NCBI GenBank assembly: GCA_030272585.1
Contig: BSYQ01000009.1
Location: 5,332,001-5,396,000, forward strand
DNA from: Bryopsis sp. KO-2023
Taxonomy: Eukaryota > Chlorophyta > Ulvophyceae > Bryopsidales > Bryopsidaceae
DNA length: 64,000 nt
Direction: 5' to 3'
The position numbers and the translations under genes are program-made. This document shows positions 44,374 through 56,234 of the stretch, one piece after another; the first letter of the stretch is position 1, and each line of letters opens with the position of its first letter. The notes beneath the pieces are model-generated. The model was not told where the DNA came from. It saw only the letters and a program-made list of their open reading frames with translations, and searched no databases.

Positions 44374-46021
44374 CCGATTAACTGACGAGGTGAAGAGGAA
44401 GGACGGGGTTGTTGCTTATTGCATAGGGGGCTGGGTGGGCTGTCCCTCCAGACCGTAGGTTCAGCTTTCATGTTGTTGAAATTTCGTTCAATTCGTAATG
44501 GTGAGGTGGGGTCGGCTCTCCACCAGACTCCGTACACTCGATCACTTCCACACTGTTCCCCTATCCATACAAACTTCATTGCATCAAGCCTTTCACAATC
44601 CTCCTGGAAAAATCCTGCATTGAACTATCCCCACTTTCAGCCAGTCTCCCCAACCTGCTGTAGATATGACAAGTTGTTCCTAGTCACTCTTATTCTTACC
44701 CAAGCACTCATCCCATAGAATTCCATGCATATTCCGAGCGACATCCTTCGGTCCACCAGAGCTCTGGACAGTTCAGGACTCCAATCACCAGAAATCAAGA
44801 ACACAACCCACATTCAAACATTCTAGTATCCAAGAAAAAGATCCCCATAAGGTAAAAGGGAAAAGAAAGATATCCAGACTGCCACCTCAAGGCAGGTTGG
44901 GTTAAACGGCAATTGCCAGCAGCCCTTTTCACTTAGTCCACATGAAAACACACCAATCCAAATATTTTCACCACGCACTCCTTCAAAGAACTGAAGTCAT
45001 TAACTACTAGTTAACACCTAGTTAAATTTCGAAACTCGTTTTTTCGACTGAGTACCGCGTGTGATGTGAAGAAAAAGAAAATATTGTTGAAGTTGCAGAC
45101 ATTGGGTTTGTCGAATGTCGGATACAGTTTTGAAATCAACACAGCAGGATCAGATGGTTGGGGTGTTATCAAAGGGGCCATCGTCTCTTCTTGATTGTAT
45201 TCTTTCTGATGCCTGCATGTTCGGTGTCAGTTGAATGTGATACCTGTGTGCAAGTCTCCAGTTAAACAAAATGATATACAGAAAAGATTTCCCAACAAGG
45301 CTAACCAATCATTTCCTTCAAAACTTGCCGAAGTGCTAGCATGAACATGTCAGCGCTGACATGTTCACTAAAAAAAAACCTGTGTTCCAAGTGGCGCCAA
45401 CTCCCCCTGCCCAACCAAACAATTGTAATGAAGTTCCCAGTCTCAACAATAGATCCAGTGAAGAGGATAGGCTCAAAATATGGACACGAACGCAGTCATT
45501 GGACCATTGAAACCTTATCTTCCTGTTGCCCTCCACGTTAACTGACATGGTGGGTGCCAAGGAAACCGCACCCGAAATACTCCTTTTGGACATCAGGCCG
45601 ATGCCTCCACGCAAACTCCCCTCATTGTTGCAAAAGCGTGCAAGTCCCATCAGTCCTGGCGGCGTACGGTCTGAGATCCACCAATGTGTTGGATGAACAA
45701 CTGCACAGATCAGCTGTGCAGTTGCGAAGAGGTCCTCCGCCTCCCCTCGATCAGGATCGTTTAGCAGGGAAATCTCGTCTGGGTCACCCAACTGCGAGGA
45801 GGCGTGGTTCACAAAAGGAGGTCGTGTGAGTGAGGTGAAATATGTCGACGATCCATTCAGTTGCAGGCTGGCGGCAAGCTGGGGTGTTAATTTTGCGGAG
45901 TTGGTAATGGCGCTCAATGCGATTTGGATCGCTATGCGGCTGTTCTTTTTCCAGAGTCGGATCGGAAGAACTGAAGAGCTGTGTTTGAGCTCCAATCTTG
46001 TGCTTTGGTTCCAAACTTTTT
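44374..46021. other. Intergenic region without a recognised gene
   Basis: 1.6 kb between the fusion gene start and the inverted-repeat element. A 233-residue minus-strand frame (45336-46037) begins within the inverted repeat but has no homology I recognise, so I leave it uncalled. The promoter of the fusion gene should lie in the first few hundred bases. Confidence 0.4.
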
Positions 46022-46569
46022 CATCTGAAAAAACCAACCGCGATAAAATGATGATAAAGTAGCGTCACTGATTCTTTCACGGGGTGTCAGCGTCACTTTA
46101 TGGGCGGTATTTGACGCTTGTGCAGCGCTTGCGTCAAACAACACCAAGTTATCGCCAAATCACGGACGCGAACTTGACGTAAAAACACGCTGAAAGCTCG
46201 CGCGTCTGTTTGACGCAAAAATATCGATCATGTGACGTGCATTAAATTGACGGTGGAATCACGTGCGTGAAATCGACACACAAATACCGCGAAAACCACA
46301 CTCAGTACACCCCACACTCACTTCTCCTTGTTTCCGTGAACTTTTTGTTCAAGTTTTCACGGACCCACAAACACGTGACAAAGACGATGTGACTTCCCAT
46401 GGGTTTGGAGACATTTTCGCTTGTCCTGTTCGCGTTCGACTTCTTGGGCCTGTTGATATTTTTTCGATCTCCGATAGGTTTCCGCCAATCGATAAGCGAC
46501 TCTGACTTGCACAAGACAGGAAGTCCGCTTTCTGAGGTCGTGTTGAGGTCGTGGGTGCTGTTCGCTGCC

Positions 46570-46612
46570 AATAATGGGTTTGGGTTTGGGTTGGGTTAGG
46601 GTTGGGTAAGGG
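46570..46612. repeat. Degenerate telomere-like GGGTT(T/A) array
   Basis: About 40 bp of GGGTTTGGGTTTGGGTTGGGTTAGGG type sequence inside the inverted-repeat element; could form a G-quadruplex. Confidence 0.7.
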
Positions 46613-48075
46613 TCTGTTTTTTCTCTTTTTGGACGTGAAACGACTCGGCGCTTCGACGCTTGGGGGTAAAAAAAGCGGGGTTTTCCGTGAACTGAGGGGA
46701 CCCTTTCTGTGGCGATCGCGACTACTACCCTCCTGGGGGGTCTGTAAGCCAACAGAGTTTGGTTTTTTTTTTGTTTTTTTCCTGGGCGGGCTATGTGGAG
46801 AGGCTTGCAGTTCTGCTCCGCGATAATCGGATATACTCCTATGGACGTTGACAGTGGAGTTCAGCGATCGTGTTACGAGGGTCTCTAGCTTAGATGGAAT
46901 GGCGAGGGGGTGGAGTTGGTCGATCGCGTTGCGAGCGCCTCTAGTTGGGATGGACGGGCGAGAGAGCCTGGGTGGCTGTGAGCTTAACCACCCTGCTTGC
47001 GTGCCGACGTTTTTCTGGTGGTGCTCGGCGTCAGGATCGGATTCCTCGCTACTCCCAGGTTCAGGATTTTCCTTGTGACTTTTTTCCCTTATACACATCA
47101 CACCAAACCACATCTCCCCTGTTTTGGAGGATACATCCTGTTGCTTCCTATTCCCATCCCCAGGGCATGTACTTCAGGATCACCCACTGCTGCAAAAAAA
47201 CTCTGTGGAGTCGAAAATAAAACTCTAAATCACTGTGTTCTTGAAATGTTATTTGCAGTTCTTTATCTTCACTCCCTGACAGCACTCCTGGGTGCATTGG
47301 CAATTGGAGGAAGAGAAATATATTCCATTGTTGATTCTGAATCTTGTAGGTTTGAGCCTTTCGTGCATTCGCATCAGTCCCTCGCTTGATGAATGTGTCT
47401 ATTGTAGAAGGTTGCAGGCTGGAATGAGCACATAAGATATCCACAAAAAGAAGCTAGAGAATCTTCATGCCAAAAACATTTTAAAGCTGTCTCGACCTTG
47501 AAATCACCCTGATGATGAAAACATAAGTTGTTGAACGTATCTCTGTGGCTGTATTCATGGATAACTCAATCCCAACGGATCAGCAATGGTGGTGGCGATC
47601 GACTATAAGAGGAAAAGCAAACGAGAAGTAAGTTTGCAGTAGGTTTGATGTGTCCTCCATCACAAATTTGTGATAGGATTTGAGTGCGGTGCTGATTTTG
47701 CAGTGCATGGGTGTGTGTGTTAGATGGCTCGAAGGCTGATGCGTTCCAAAGCGAAAAAAAATGCAACTAATAGAGGGTTCAAGGCCGACTTTTTGGCTGC
47801 CCGAGCGAAGAGTGGTGATGGAAGTTGAATGAGGGTAGAATTCCTTGTGTATGGAGCACAGATTACAAGAATTGGGTGACCTCAGTGAACATCAAGCATG
47901 ATGCTAGATTTCTCACTTCAGGGTTGACACACGTCCTTAAACTTAAGTTTTAAGAAATTGAGTGGAATCCCTGGTGGCCCCCTCCAGGGGATTGGGTTCT
48001 ATTCCCAAAAGGTTCCTACTATTAGATCTATTGCATCATTCACCGATAATTCACCCCTCTTTGGATGTCGTACAA

Positions 48076-48330
48076 CAGCGTGAAACAACGTCAAAATATC
48101 GCTGACGCTCTCTGAGCGTGAAAGCAACGTACCCACAACAAGCGACGTGAAACAACGTCAAAATATCGCTGACGCTCTCTAAGCGTGAAAGCAACATACC
48201 CACAACAAGCGACGTGAAACAACGTCAACATATCGCTGACGCTCTCTGAGCGTGAAATTAACGCAACCGCAAAAAGCAACGTGAAACAACGTCAAATTAC
48301 TGGTGGCGCTGTTTCACGCTGGATTGGCAC
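48076..48330. repeat. 3.5 tandem copies of a 66-67 bp unit
   Basis: Subterminal array near the right end of the inverted-repeat element. Each unit contains GTGAAACAACGTCAA and the palindrome-like GCTGACGCTCTCTGAGCGTG. Such arrays often bind transposase in DNA transposons. Confidence 0.85.
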
Positions 48331-48543
48331 AGTCGCAACAAGCACGCAATTTTATGGGCGTTATTTTTGCGCTAATCATCGTCAGCGGTATCCGAATTCG
48401 ATAAAGAGGCGTAAGCGATAAAACAACGGCCAGTTCTCGTCATTTTATCGCGGTTGGTTTTTTCAGATGTTGGAGACATCACTATTCGCTTTCACAAATG
48501 GTACAACACAATTTTAGTGTTTGTGCGACAGGATTCCTGTGAA

Positions 48544-51500
48544 ATGAATCTCTGCAAAGTTCTTGTGCTGGTGCTGGGGGCCTGGGCTGTGTGGCTGCCA
48601 TCCACAGCGCTTTTGGAGGATATTGGGACGGAGGATGATGGGTTATGTCCAGTGGGAACGAATGGGGACTATCTTCTGCTTGAGGAGGTATAATACTAAA
48701 ATACAAGCGATGCAGATCCTGACCTTTCTTCAGAAAGTTTGTTTTGCCAGTGGATTCATGAACAGCACGGATAGCGCTTTGTTTTAGCTCCACTGAACTT
48801 TCCAGTTTTTATTGGTATCGCTGCATGCTTGTTTTTTCAGGGAAAGGATGATGAGGCTCGCTGGTCAATTTTTGACCAGCTCAGTACTACTGAGATTTGG
48901 GACGTGATTAATGTATTGGTGGACGATATGGGGTTTTTCCACGAAAGGAATGAAACCTATCAAATTAAGGTAAGTGGGTGACCCTCTACAGTTTTTGTAT
49001 CAAAATCTCTGTTTCAAGTACATCCCATTGAAGATTTGTTGCAGCCTGACAGCAGCACCCGCAGGAGAGGTGTTTCTAATGAGTATTGATGTTTCTGTTC
49101 AGGACATGCCAACTCCAGCAGGGCCTGACCATATTTACAGAGTGGAACTGTTTGAACCCTCCAAGAAAGAAGCACTGGCATATTTGGATGGCGACGGACC
49201 TCGGCCACAGCGATTTGCCAAAGCTATTGTCATTCGAGCTTCGGCAGAGCCAAAAGATGTGATGGAATACAAGGTATCTTTGCTGTCTAATCTGCTACGA
49301 CCGGAAAAAAAAATATATTCTTTGATTGGTTTTGGTTTCCCAGTTTTCAAGAGTCGAAACGGATTGGATCCACTGAAGAGTGTGGACATCGAGATGTAGA
49401 TGCAAGACGGCAAAAAGCTACCACCACCAACTCATGATTTCGGCTTTTCCTGTGGACATGTCCTAATTTTGGGTGTGTGAATTATTCAGGTTGGGCCATT
49501 GCCTATTCCAGAAGACAAACGCTCCCGCAAAGAAATTAAGAAAAAGGGGAAGGGTCCTAGACCAGGTGTAACTGTTGAGGAATTGCTGGAAGATGGGGAA
49601 ATGCCATTTGTCAAAAGGCCTACTCATAAGTACACCTCCGTTTGGTCCGAAACGGTTGTTGCCAGAGTTGCCTACCAATTGAGGGAAGCTTTCAAGGATT
49701 CCACGGGTACTTCAAAGGAATTCTGTCCTGTTTGATTTTCAACTCTGCCCGATTGGTTGAAATTTCTAACAACCATAAGCCAACCGGGCTTGTGGTGTGA
49801 ATATCCCTGACGGGGATGTGAAGCAAGAAGACCACACAATGAGTTTTCACTTTCCTTTTTCAAATCCCCATAGTGCTGCCTGATACTTTTTCTGCCACTC
49901 CAGGATATTGTTATGGAAGTGACGACACCACTGAAGAATTGAAAGAAGAGACATCTGCAGAGTGTGGAACCAGCTTGTTATACTGGTTGGAATTTCCGGT
50001 TCTGCATTCCAACGACTCCAAAAGGTATTTGTGCTTGGTTTTGTAGTTAGACCAGTGGGAGCTCTTCCTTGCTGATGGATATCTTGCCCAGGTCTTAGCA
50101 CATGCAAACTTTGAACCTCCGGTGCATTGCCTTCCAATGTCTAAGAATCAAAAACTCCGTGTTCGATGGACTGACATCATGGCTCCGTGTGAAAAACAGG
50201 ATTTCCCATATCCACTGGTTTTTCAAACCAAGAAATGCTGGCGGGGAGGAGTTTGAGCTTCATCCTGTTCCCATCAGTTTCAAATTGGATGAAAGTGGGG
50301 ACGAAGTTGATGAATGGGATGTGGTTGATGTGGAATACTGTCACCAGGTCAGACCGCCACATGTCCAATAAACCCTCACTGGCTAACGTGCATGATTTCT
50401 TGTTTCATGTTGGCACAGGTGTTTGAATTCCCCTGGAAGGAGTTTTACACTACCCACTAGTATTCGAAAATGCTTTCTGAGTTTTTGTGGTGATAGAGAA
50501 TCTTAACAAGACCCACAGCACTTCCACGCACAAGGGCATGATCCGAAGTTCTTAGTACTTTGCCAAACAAATGTTCGCACCAATAATAGATTATGGCGTT
50601 TTTTGGTGACCTGTTCTCCCCAGCGTCCAACCATTTTCAATGCTCTTGATAGTTGATGATTTTTTGGCAATGTTTATTTGCAGGGCCCATTTCCATCTGT
50701 GAAAGCGTTTCTGAAAGCGTACCGATCCGACCAACTTGTGAAGTGTGTTGCCCCTGAATGGCGCGAAGGAGATTATGACGAGAGCTGGTCAAAAACTTCT
50801 GGAAGAACCCGATTCAGAGGTGGATCTCGGGAAGCCAGCCCAAGAACTTTTGAGCCGGAAGGCAGGCGATTCAGTGTAAGCTTAAAAAGGAGAGACCAAG
50901 GTTTTTTTTTCCAAGAATGGAGAAATTGAAATGGTGGATTTATGTGAGCCTCTTTTCCCAGAAATAACTTTATGTAGTAGTCTGATATTGTTGCATTGTT
51001 GAGAATGTCACAGATAAGTGGAAAGACTCCAGGCGGTGGACATCACTTTCATTATCTGGGTTGGGAAGGTCACATTGGAATGAGACCAGATACAGGTGTG
51101 AAATTTTGCAACAAAAATCTGTTGCATATGCATGGTGTGCCTAGCAATAGTTTCCAAACGATTACCACATGCTCTGGAAAAATGTGAAAACCCATGTGTG
51201 AAAGAGATATCGATAATTAGTCAGTCTGATCCAGGAGAACATCGACCAAGAATTTGCTGGCAAGGGAATTTTCTCAAACCTTTGGAATGTCTCTTTTCTT
51301 CTCCAGGTCTGACTCTGCATGACTTACGTTTCCGTGGAAACCGTGTTGCATACGAGGTCTCCCTTCAAGAACAGTACGTTGCCTACAGCGGATACGGGGG
51401 CGCTGGTCAGGTCGTTTATTTCGACAGCTACTTCGGCATTGGGTTGAGTAGTTTCCCTTTGAAAAAGGGGCTGGATTGTCCAGAGTCTGCTGAATACTTG

Positions 51501-53186
51501 TCGGTGGCGAAGCTGGGTCTGACTGGGATAGTGGAGAACGCGCCCGATATTATTTGTATTTTTGAGGAGGATTCACAGACCACGGAATGGCGACACACCC
51601 ACACGAATGGTAAACTTGTCACCCATGTGTTGATGCTTCAACAGATTGAAATGATTTTTGATGAAGTAGATGTGCAGTATTGTATTCAAGACTCCTAATT
51701 AATTTCTTCCACCCACTTTGCAGGGACCAGCCATCGACCCCATTTGGATGCAGTCCGACGAAGTGCTCTGATTGTGAGGTCCATTGCAACCATTGGAAAT
51801 TACGACTACATCTATGATGTTCGATTCAAGCCTGACGCCTCCATCCAAGTGGATGTGATCATGGCTGGATACATGGAGTCCAGTTTCTTTGGACCAAATG
51901 GGGAAACTCAAAAGGATCTGCCCTTTGGAACGCGAGTGCACAAGTACACTTTTGCGAATCTGCATGACCATCTGTGCAACTGGAAAATTGATTTGGATGT
52001 GCTGGGAACTGAAAACAGCGTCCATCGCCACGTGAGTATCGATGCGTTTTCAGAGAAGACTCCTGGCAAAAAAATATGGACTCGCAGCATCAGGCCTGCC
52101 GTTCATCTTCCAGCGAAATTTTTGTTGTATTGGCATTTTCTCACGACCATTTTTTCCAATGCAATTGAACGGTTTGCATATTATTTCACAGCTGCGATTG
52201 GAGATCCGACATATCAAGAAACCTTTCCATTTGATGATATTTATACTCTTTGTACTTCAGGAAGTCAAGCTGGGGACTTGGGAGGAAGCTCTGAAATCTG
52301 TGGACCCTGAGGCAAAGCCTCCTGGATGGCACACCTCCCCTTATGTCAAATACATAGACTCATCTCAACCCAAGGAGGAGTTTGGAATGAACAAGAAATC
52401 GGACGATGGGCTATATGTCTTTACAAACGACCTCAAGACAAATCAGTAATGCTTCTGAAGCCATCTCATGAAAACATGATATATATATAACACATATATA
52501 CAAGAAGAAGTTGTCATTTTCTTGAAGTTGCTTGATATTATTGCCTGGTGGATTGCCTGCTTGAGGCTCACAACTTCCTCCAGAAAGCTGTGTTTCAACA
52601 AATAAGATACAACAACATGTCTTGTTGTTTCAGGTGGGGGCAGCCCAGAGGATATGCCATTGTGCATGGATTGACCCATGGGCAAATTCTGCCTGACAGT
52701 CATCCCTTCACCAAGGCTATGGCATGGAGCAAATACCATTTGGCCGTAACTCAACACAAGGACTCGGAACCCAAATCGCATGCAGGAATTTATGACATGA
52801 ACATTCCCCAGAAGCCCCATGTTTCCCTTGACTCGTTTCTTGATGGTGAGCTGAATCTTATTCGCTCTGTATGACCATGGTAAATGTTGGAAACAACACT
52901 AGTTATTGCTGCATACAGCATCTGTCGTAATGGTGTGTGTTTCTGCTGATCTGTAGGTGAAAGCATTGTCAAGGAAGACTTGGTGGGATGGTTGACCATG
53001 GGCTTGCACCACATACCCCGCTCAGAAGACGTCCCCTTGATATCAAATTTTGGAACGAGTTTCTTCATCAAGCCCTGGAACTACTATGAGGAATTGGTGT
53101 CAATGGATATGGGTGACAATGACAAATTCCAGACATGCAACCCAAGAGCGGGCAGCGCTTTTGAATACTCATGGGCCTGGGCATGA
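48544..53186 (+). CDS. AOC: Copper amine oxidase (topaquinone), 13 exons
   Basis: Oxidises primary amines to aldehydes with release of peroxide and ammonia. Exons: 48544-48687, 48841-48969, 49103-49273, 49490-49706, 49904-50024, 50200-50347, 50684-50875, 51014-51095, 51307-51609, 51724-52031, 52261-52445, 52634-52845, 52957-53186; all GT-AG, 813 residues. A hydrophobic N-terminus (MNLCKVLVLVLGAWAVWLPS) is a likely signal peptide. The cofactor tyrosine is Tyr529 in TIGNYDY, the catalytic base probably Asp441 in YFDSYFGIG, and a late copper-ligand His is in TMGLHHIPRSED. The C-terminal block (WGQPRGYAIVHG, IKPWNYYEE) resembles animal diamine oxidase/VAP-1. The first-exon start lies 74 bp after the inverted-repeat element. 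Confidence 0.92.
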
Positions 53187-54137
53187 AATCGCCCATCTTG
53201 ATTCGAGCAAAGATTTCAGCAACAGACCCAGCCCGTTAAGCAGCATGGTCAAATGTTTCTCCCTCATACCTTAGTGTGCGCGACCCACAAGTTCAAATAC
53301 AGTACAATTCTAAAAAGAATTTGCAGATTGGGATTGAATCCGTTTATCCAGGCTTGATATGGACTGTCATCTGAGGGTGGTAATTGTGCGATCGGTTTCA
53401 TATACACATCCTCTTTGAAATAACTCAGTCAATTCCATTTAAGTTTTCAGGGAGGGAGGTACTTAAGAAATTGGCAAATTGAGATGTGAAGCGATTTGGT
53501 GGTGCTTGTTTTTTGCAATAAGATGAGATGGGGGGAGATTTTTATGGAATTCTCGAGCCAGGACGACACTTATATTATATATCGGCTGAGGTGATTTCTT
53601 AATCGGGAAAGGGTGGAAACTGTCATGGTGATATTGATTGAATTTCTAGCGGTTTGGTTCTGGGTGGTAGGTTTGGTTCTGGCTTGTGGCAGGTTTAAAT
53701 AAAGGGGTTGTACAATACAACATGTTTAATCTGAGGTAAATTGGAAATTTTTGGGCATTATGTATGAATTCTTTGCGATGCAATTGTTATGAAGGTTGAG
53801 TCTCAGAGACCACCCATTTGTGTGCGCACTGGCTTGGTTCTCAGCTGTTTCTTTGTAAAGGGGAGTCCAAGAGAAATGTATCAACAGCGCCAGTTCAAGG
53901 TGCTGGCAGCCCCAGCCGAGCCTTCACCTGTTGAATCCCGGGTTATCCACCTGAAAACCCGCTCCGATTTCAAAACGAGGAAAAAATGCTTCCCTTTCTT
54001 TTTCCATATTTGATTCCGGTGCCAGTGCAGAAGGAATCTGCTTGCCTTATCCAGTCCCTGGGTCAGAGCTTGGATTCTGAAGGATTGGTAGGAGATGGTC
54101 TGTCGGAAACAGGCTTCCCACAAGGAGATTTGTGACC
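53187..54137. other. Region downstream of the amine oxidase
   Basis: Contains the 3' untranslated end of the amine oxidase. No convincing exon. A short plus-strand frame near 53789-54013 is unassigned. Confidence 0.4.
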
Positions 54138-54518
54138 TTAATTTAACCTTCGACCCTTGGGGTTTCTCTGCCCATCTCCCAGCTCCTTGTTATCACCCGC
54201 CAATGCCTTGGCTCTCTCAATCGATTCCATGGATACCTCAGGTGGATACTTTCCACTGGCGATTCGAATGAGGCTCAGTCCCTGCTTTTCAGCCAGCCGC
54301 CCCCTCTTGCTGCCAAAGGAATTCATTGATGATGTCTGTCCTTGGGGAGGCGTCAGAGAGGAGTGAGGGCAGGGCTGAAATCGCTCTGATTGACTGAAGT
54401 GACCCAGATCCTCTCCATCCAGGCTGTAAATATCGAGAAGCCCATCCACTGTGCAAAGGGATAAGGGCAGATTTTCAGTTCGTTTTCGACTCATGTTATA
54501 AAATGGTACTGACTTCAC
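54138..54518 (-). CDS. Hypothetical short protein
   Basis: A 126-residue minus-strand frame, basic at its C-terminus (GDGQRNPKGRRLN) with a Ser-rich middle. I recognise no family. It faces the first plus-strand exon of the lipase gene only a few bases away, so it may be a chance frame. Confidence 0.25.
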   Translation of the reverse strand: MKSVPFYNMSRKRTENLPLSLCTVDGLLDIYSLDGEDLGHFSQSERFQPCPHSSLTPPQGQTSSMNSFGSKRGRLAEKQGLSLIRIASGKYPPEVSMESIERAKALAGDNKELGDGQRNPKGRRLN

Positions 54519-54854
54519 TTTTCAGACATTCCAGAGCAACAGGAAAAGGGGTTCAAGTTCTGCTACCATCCGTTTTTCGAAAGTAAAAACACATTAAGCG
54601 AAGAACAACAACGGGACCAAGAAGGTAAGCACTTCGCAAGGTTTTCCTTGCCTGTCACGTGCTGGGAATCCCTGTGAACGGAGTTCCACGGCGACACCGT
54701 TTGGGATGGCTTCGGACATGGTCGCGAAAAGGAAAACCCGGGGGGAACCCAGGCCGAACCATCATCATAACCTCTTCTTGCCATTGTTTTGTCGGGGTAG
54801 TGGCAATTTACAGACCAGAGCACGGAAAAGAAGGGGAAGCACTGTGGAATTTGG

Positions 54855-54962
54855 GGGTATGGTACCAAATCCACCCAAACGCGTGCAAAAAAGTCAGACT
54901 GGCCGACGTCAGCATCCAAGTCACCATTCGCTCGGTTGCACGCACAGAAATCGCCCAAGTGC
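54855..54962. repeat. 108-bp inverted duplicate, copy A
   Basis: Near-identical in reverse orientation to 60848-60956. It lies between the first two plus-strand lipase-gene exon candidates and keeps an open frame (HPNACKKVRLADVSIQVTIR). Confidence 0.85.
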
Positions 54963-55892
54963 AGGGCTCCGAGGTAACCTGCGCCGGTTGCGTACCCACG
55001 AGATCGTCGATGCCCGCCGATACCCCCGCGATACCAGCGACAAACGCAGAAACGCCTTCAAAGACCGAACTCGTGGAGGAGACGTCGCCACGAAGCGAGA
55101 GCACGCACCCCGATCACTTCGGAAGATCGGTGGTGTGCCGGTGCTGATATATTCAGATATTGTGGGTTGTTTTCAGATCAATGGGGACGTCTTGGGGGGG
55201 GCTGGGGGAGAGTCAGGAGCTCAGGGAAATCCGCAGCATGGGATTTCGCGAAAGCTGTGTGACCTTGGCTAGAGAGAAGGTGAGAAGTCCATTTTAATGG
55301 CTCCTGGCGAGTTATCATGGCACACTGTAGAAAGAAAAAGGAGGTTTTGGTACAAAGCAGCTGTGGAAAATAAGATCTAAGTGTTCCTGGAACTGGACTC
55401 AGTCCTAATGAATACAAGCTTTGGCAGCTCGCCAGTTCGGCATTCAGTTGCTACTCAGAAAATTTTGCAGTGGAATGGTATCTGGAAATCTCGGGCCAAG
55501 CGAAAAAGCCTGAACATCTCACACAGTCTGTGCACTGTGCAAATGAGTGTAGTGCTGTGGGCTCCACTTCCTGATAACAATAAACTGAGCTTTCCTGTCT
55601 CTGTGAAAGATTTAGCTCACTTCCTACGTATCAAATATTCCAACTTGATATGTTTGCATTGTGTGGAAGATTGGGATGTTTCGAACAAATACCCTGACAC
55701 TGGAGGCTGATCAAAGTAAAATGGATCACATAAATCGCATTCTGATGATCTCTGTATTGACAATGTGTAGGTGAAGACTGCTTCCGAACATTCGATGCTG
55801 GCTCGAATGCCTCGGCCACTGGCTCCAGCGAAAGAGGTGAGAAAAGCACTTGTGGGCTTCCTTCACAAGTTTTGCTTACCCCCCCCCACCAC

Positions 55893-56234
55893 CTTGCGAT
55901 ATCATATGATGCCAAAACTGCCAAGGCTCCTCCCAGAGAATGCCCTGTGACCAAAATCCTCATGTTCCGTGAATTGAAGCCTTCGAAGTGCATGATGCCG
56001 ATCACCTGATTTACGACCATGTAGTTCAACCCCCCCAGCGTCCAGCTTTCGAAGAAACCGGCGTGCACGAGCGGCCTGGTGCCCATGAAATAATGCCCCC
56101 TTTTGGGAGGGTGAACGGACCTCCAGAATCGAAAGTCTGCCTTAACGTTTTTGAGGCTGCTGTTGCCTCGAAAGGCAACCACGATCGTTTTATCGTTCCA
56201 GGATATTAAGGCGTTCGTGTCGGATTCGGTGCCC
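55893..56234 (-). pseudogene. Inverted lipase exon with nucleophile elbow
   Basis: 114-residue exon on the minus strand between a TTTCTTTCAG acceptor and a GTGGTG donor. It encodes the class 3 lipase signatures KTIVVAFRGNSSLKN, RPLVHAGFFESW and the nucleophile elbow VTGHSLGGALAVLASYDIA with the catalytic serine. Its natural continuation is on the opposite strand at 56672. Confidence 0.85.

Larger units (their letters stand above)
46022..48469. mobile_element. 2.45-kb DNA element with 30-bp inverted ends that resemble 3' splice sites
   Basis: Perfect 30-bp inverted repeats at 46022-46051 and 48440-48469. Read outward, each end is a pyrimidine tract closing in TTTTTTCAG, a textbook 3' splice site. 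No recognised transposase; the longest inner frame (minus, 46349-47113) is Pro/Ser/Arg rich and unassigned, so the element is probably non-autonomous. Subterminal sequence is full of GCGTCA/TGACGC words on both sides. Only a 2-bp duplication (AT or TT, depending on where the end is placed) is possible, so the superfamily is undetermined. It ends 74 bp before the amine oxidase start codon. Confidence 0.8.

Noticed and set aside
45336-46037. 233-residue minus-strand frame starting in the inverted repeat
   Set aside because: No recognised domain, and the frame begins inside a transposon end; likely chance.
46349-47113. 254-residue minus-strand frame inside the inverted-repeat element
   Set aside because: Low-complexity Pro/Ser/Arg composition and no transposase motif.
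48073-48330. Possible CRISPR-like array
   Set aside because: Units are contiguous tandem repeats without distinct spacers, in a eukaryotic context.
49061-49102. In-frame extension upstream of amine oxidase exon 3
   Set aside because: No acceptor there gives the correct phase; the strong acceptor before 49103 does.
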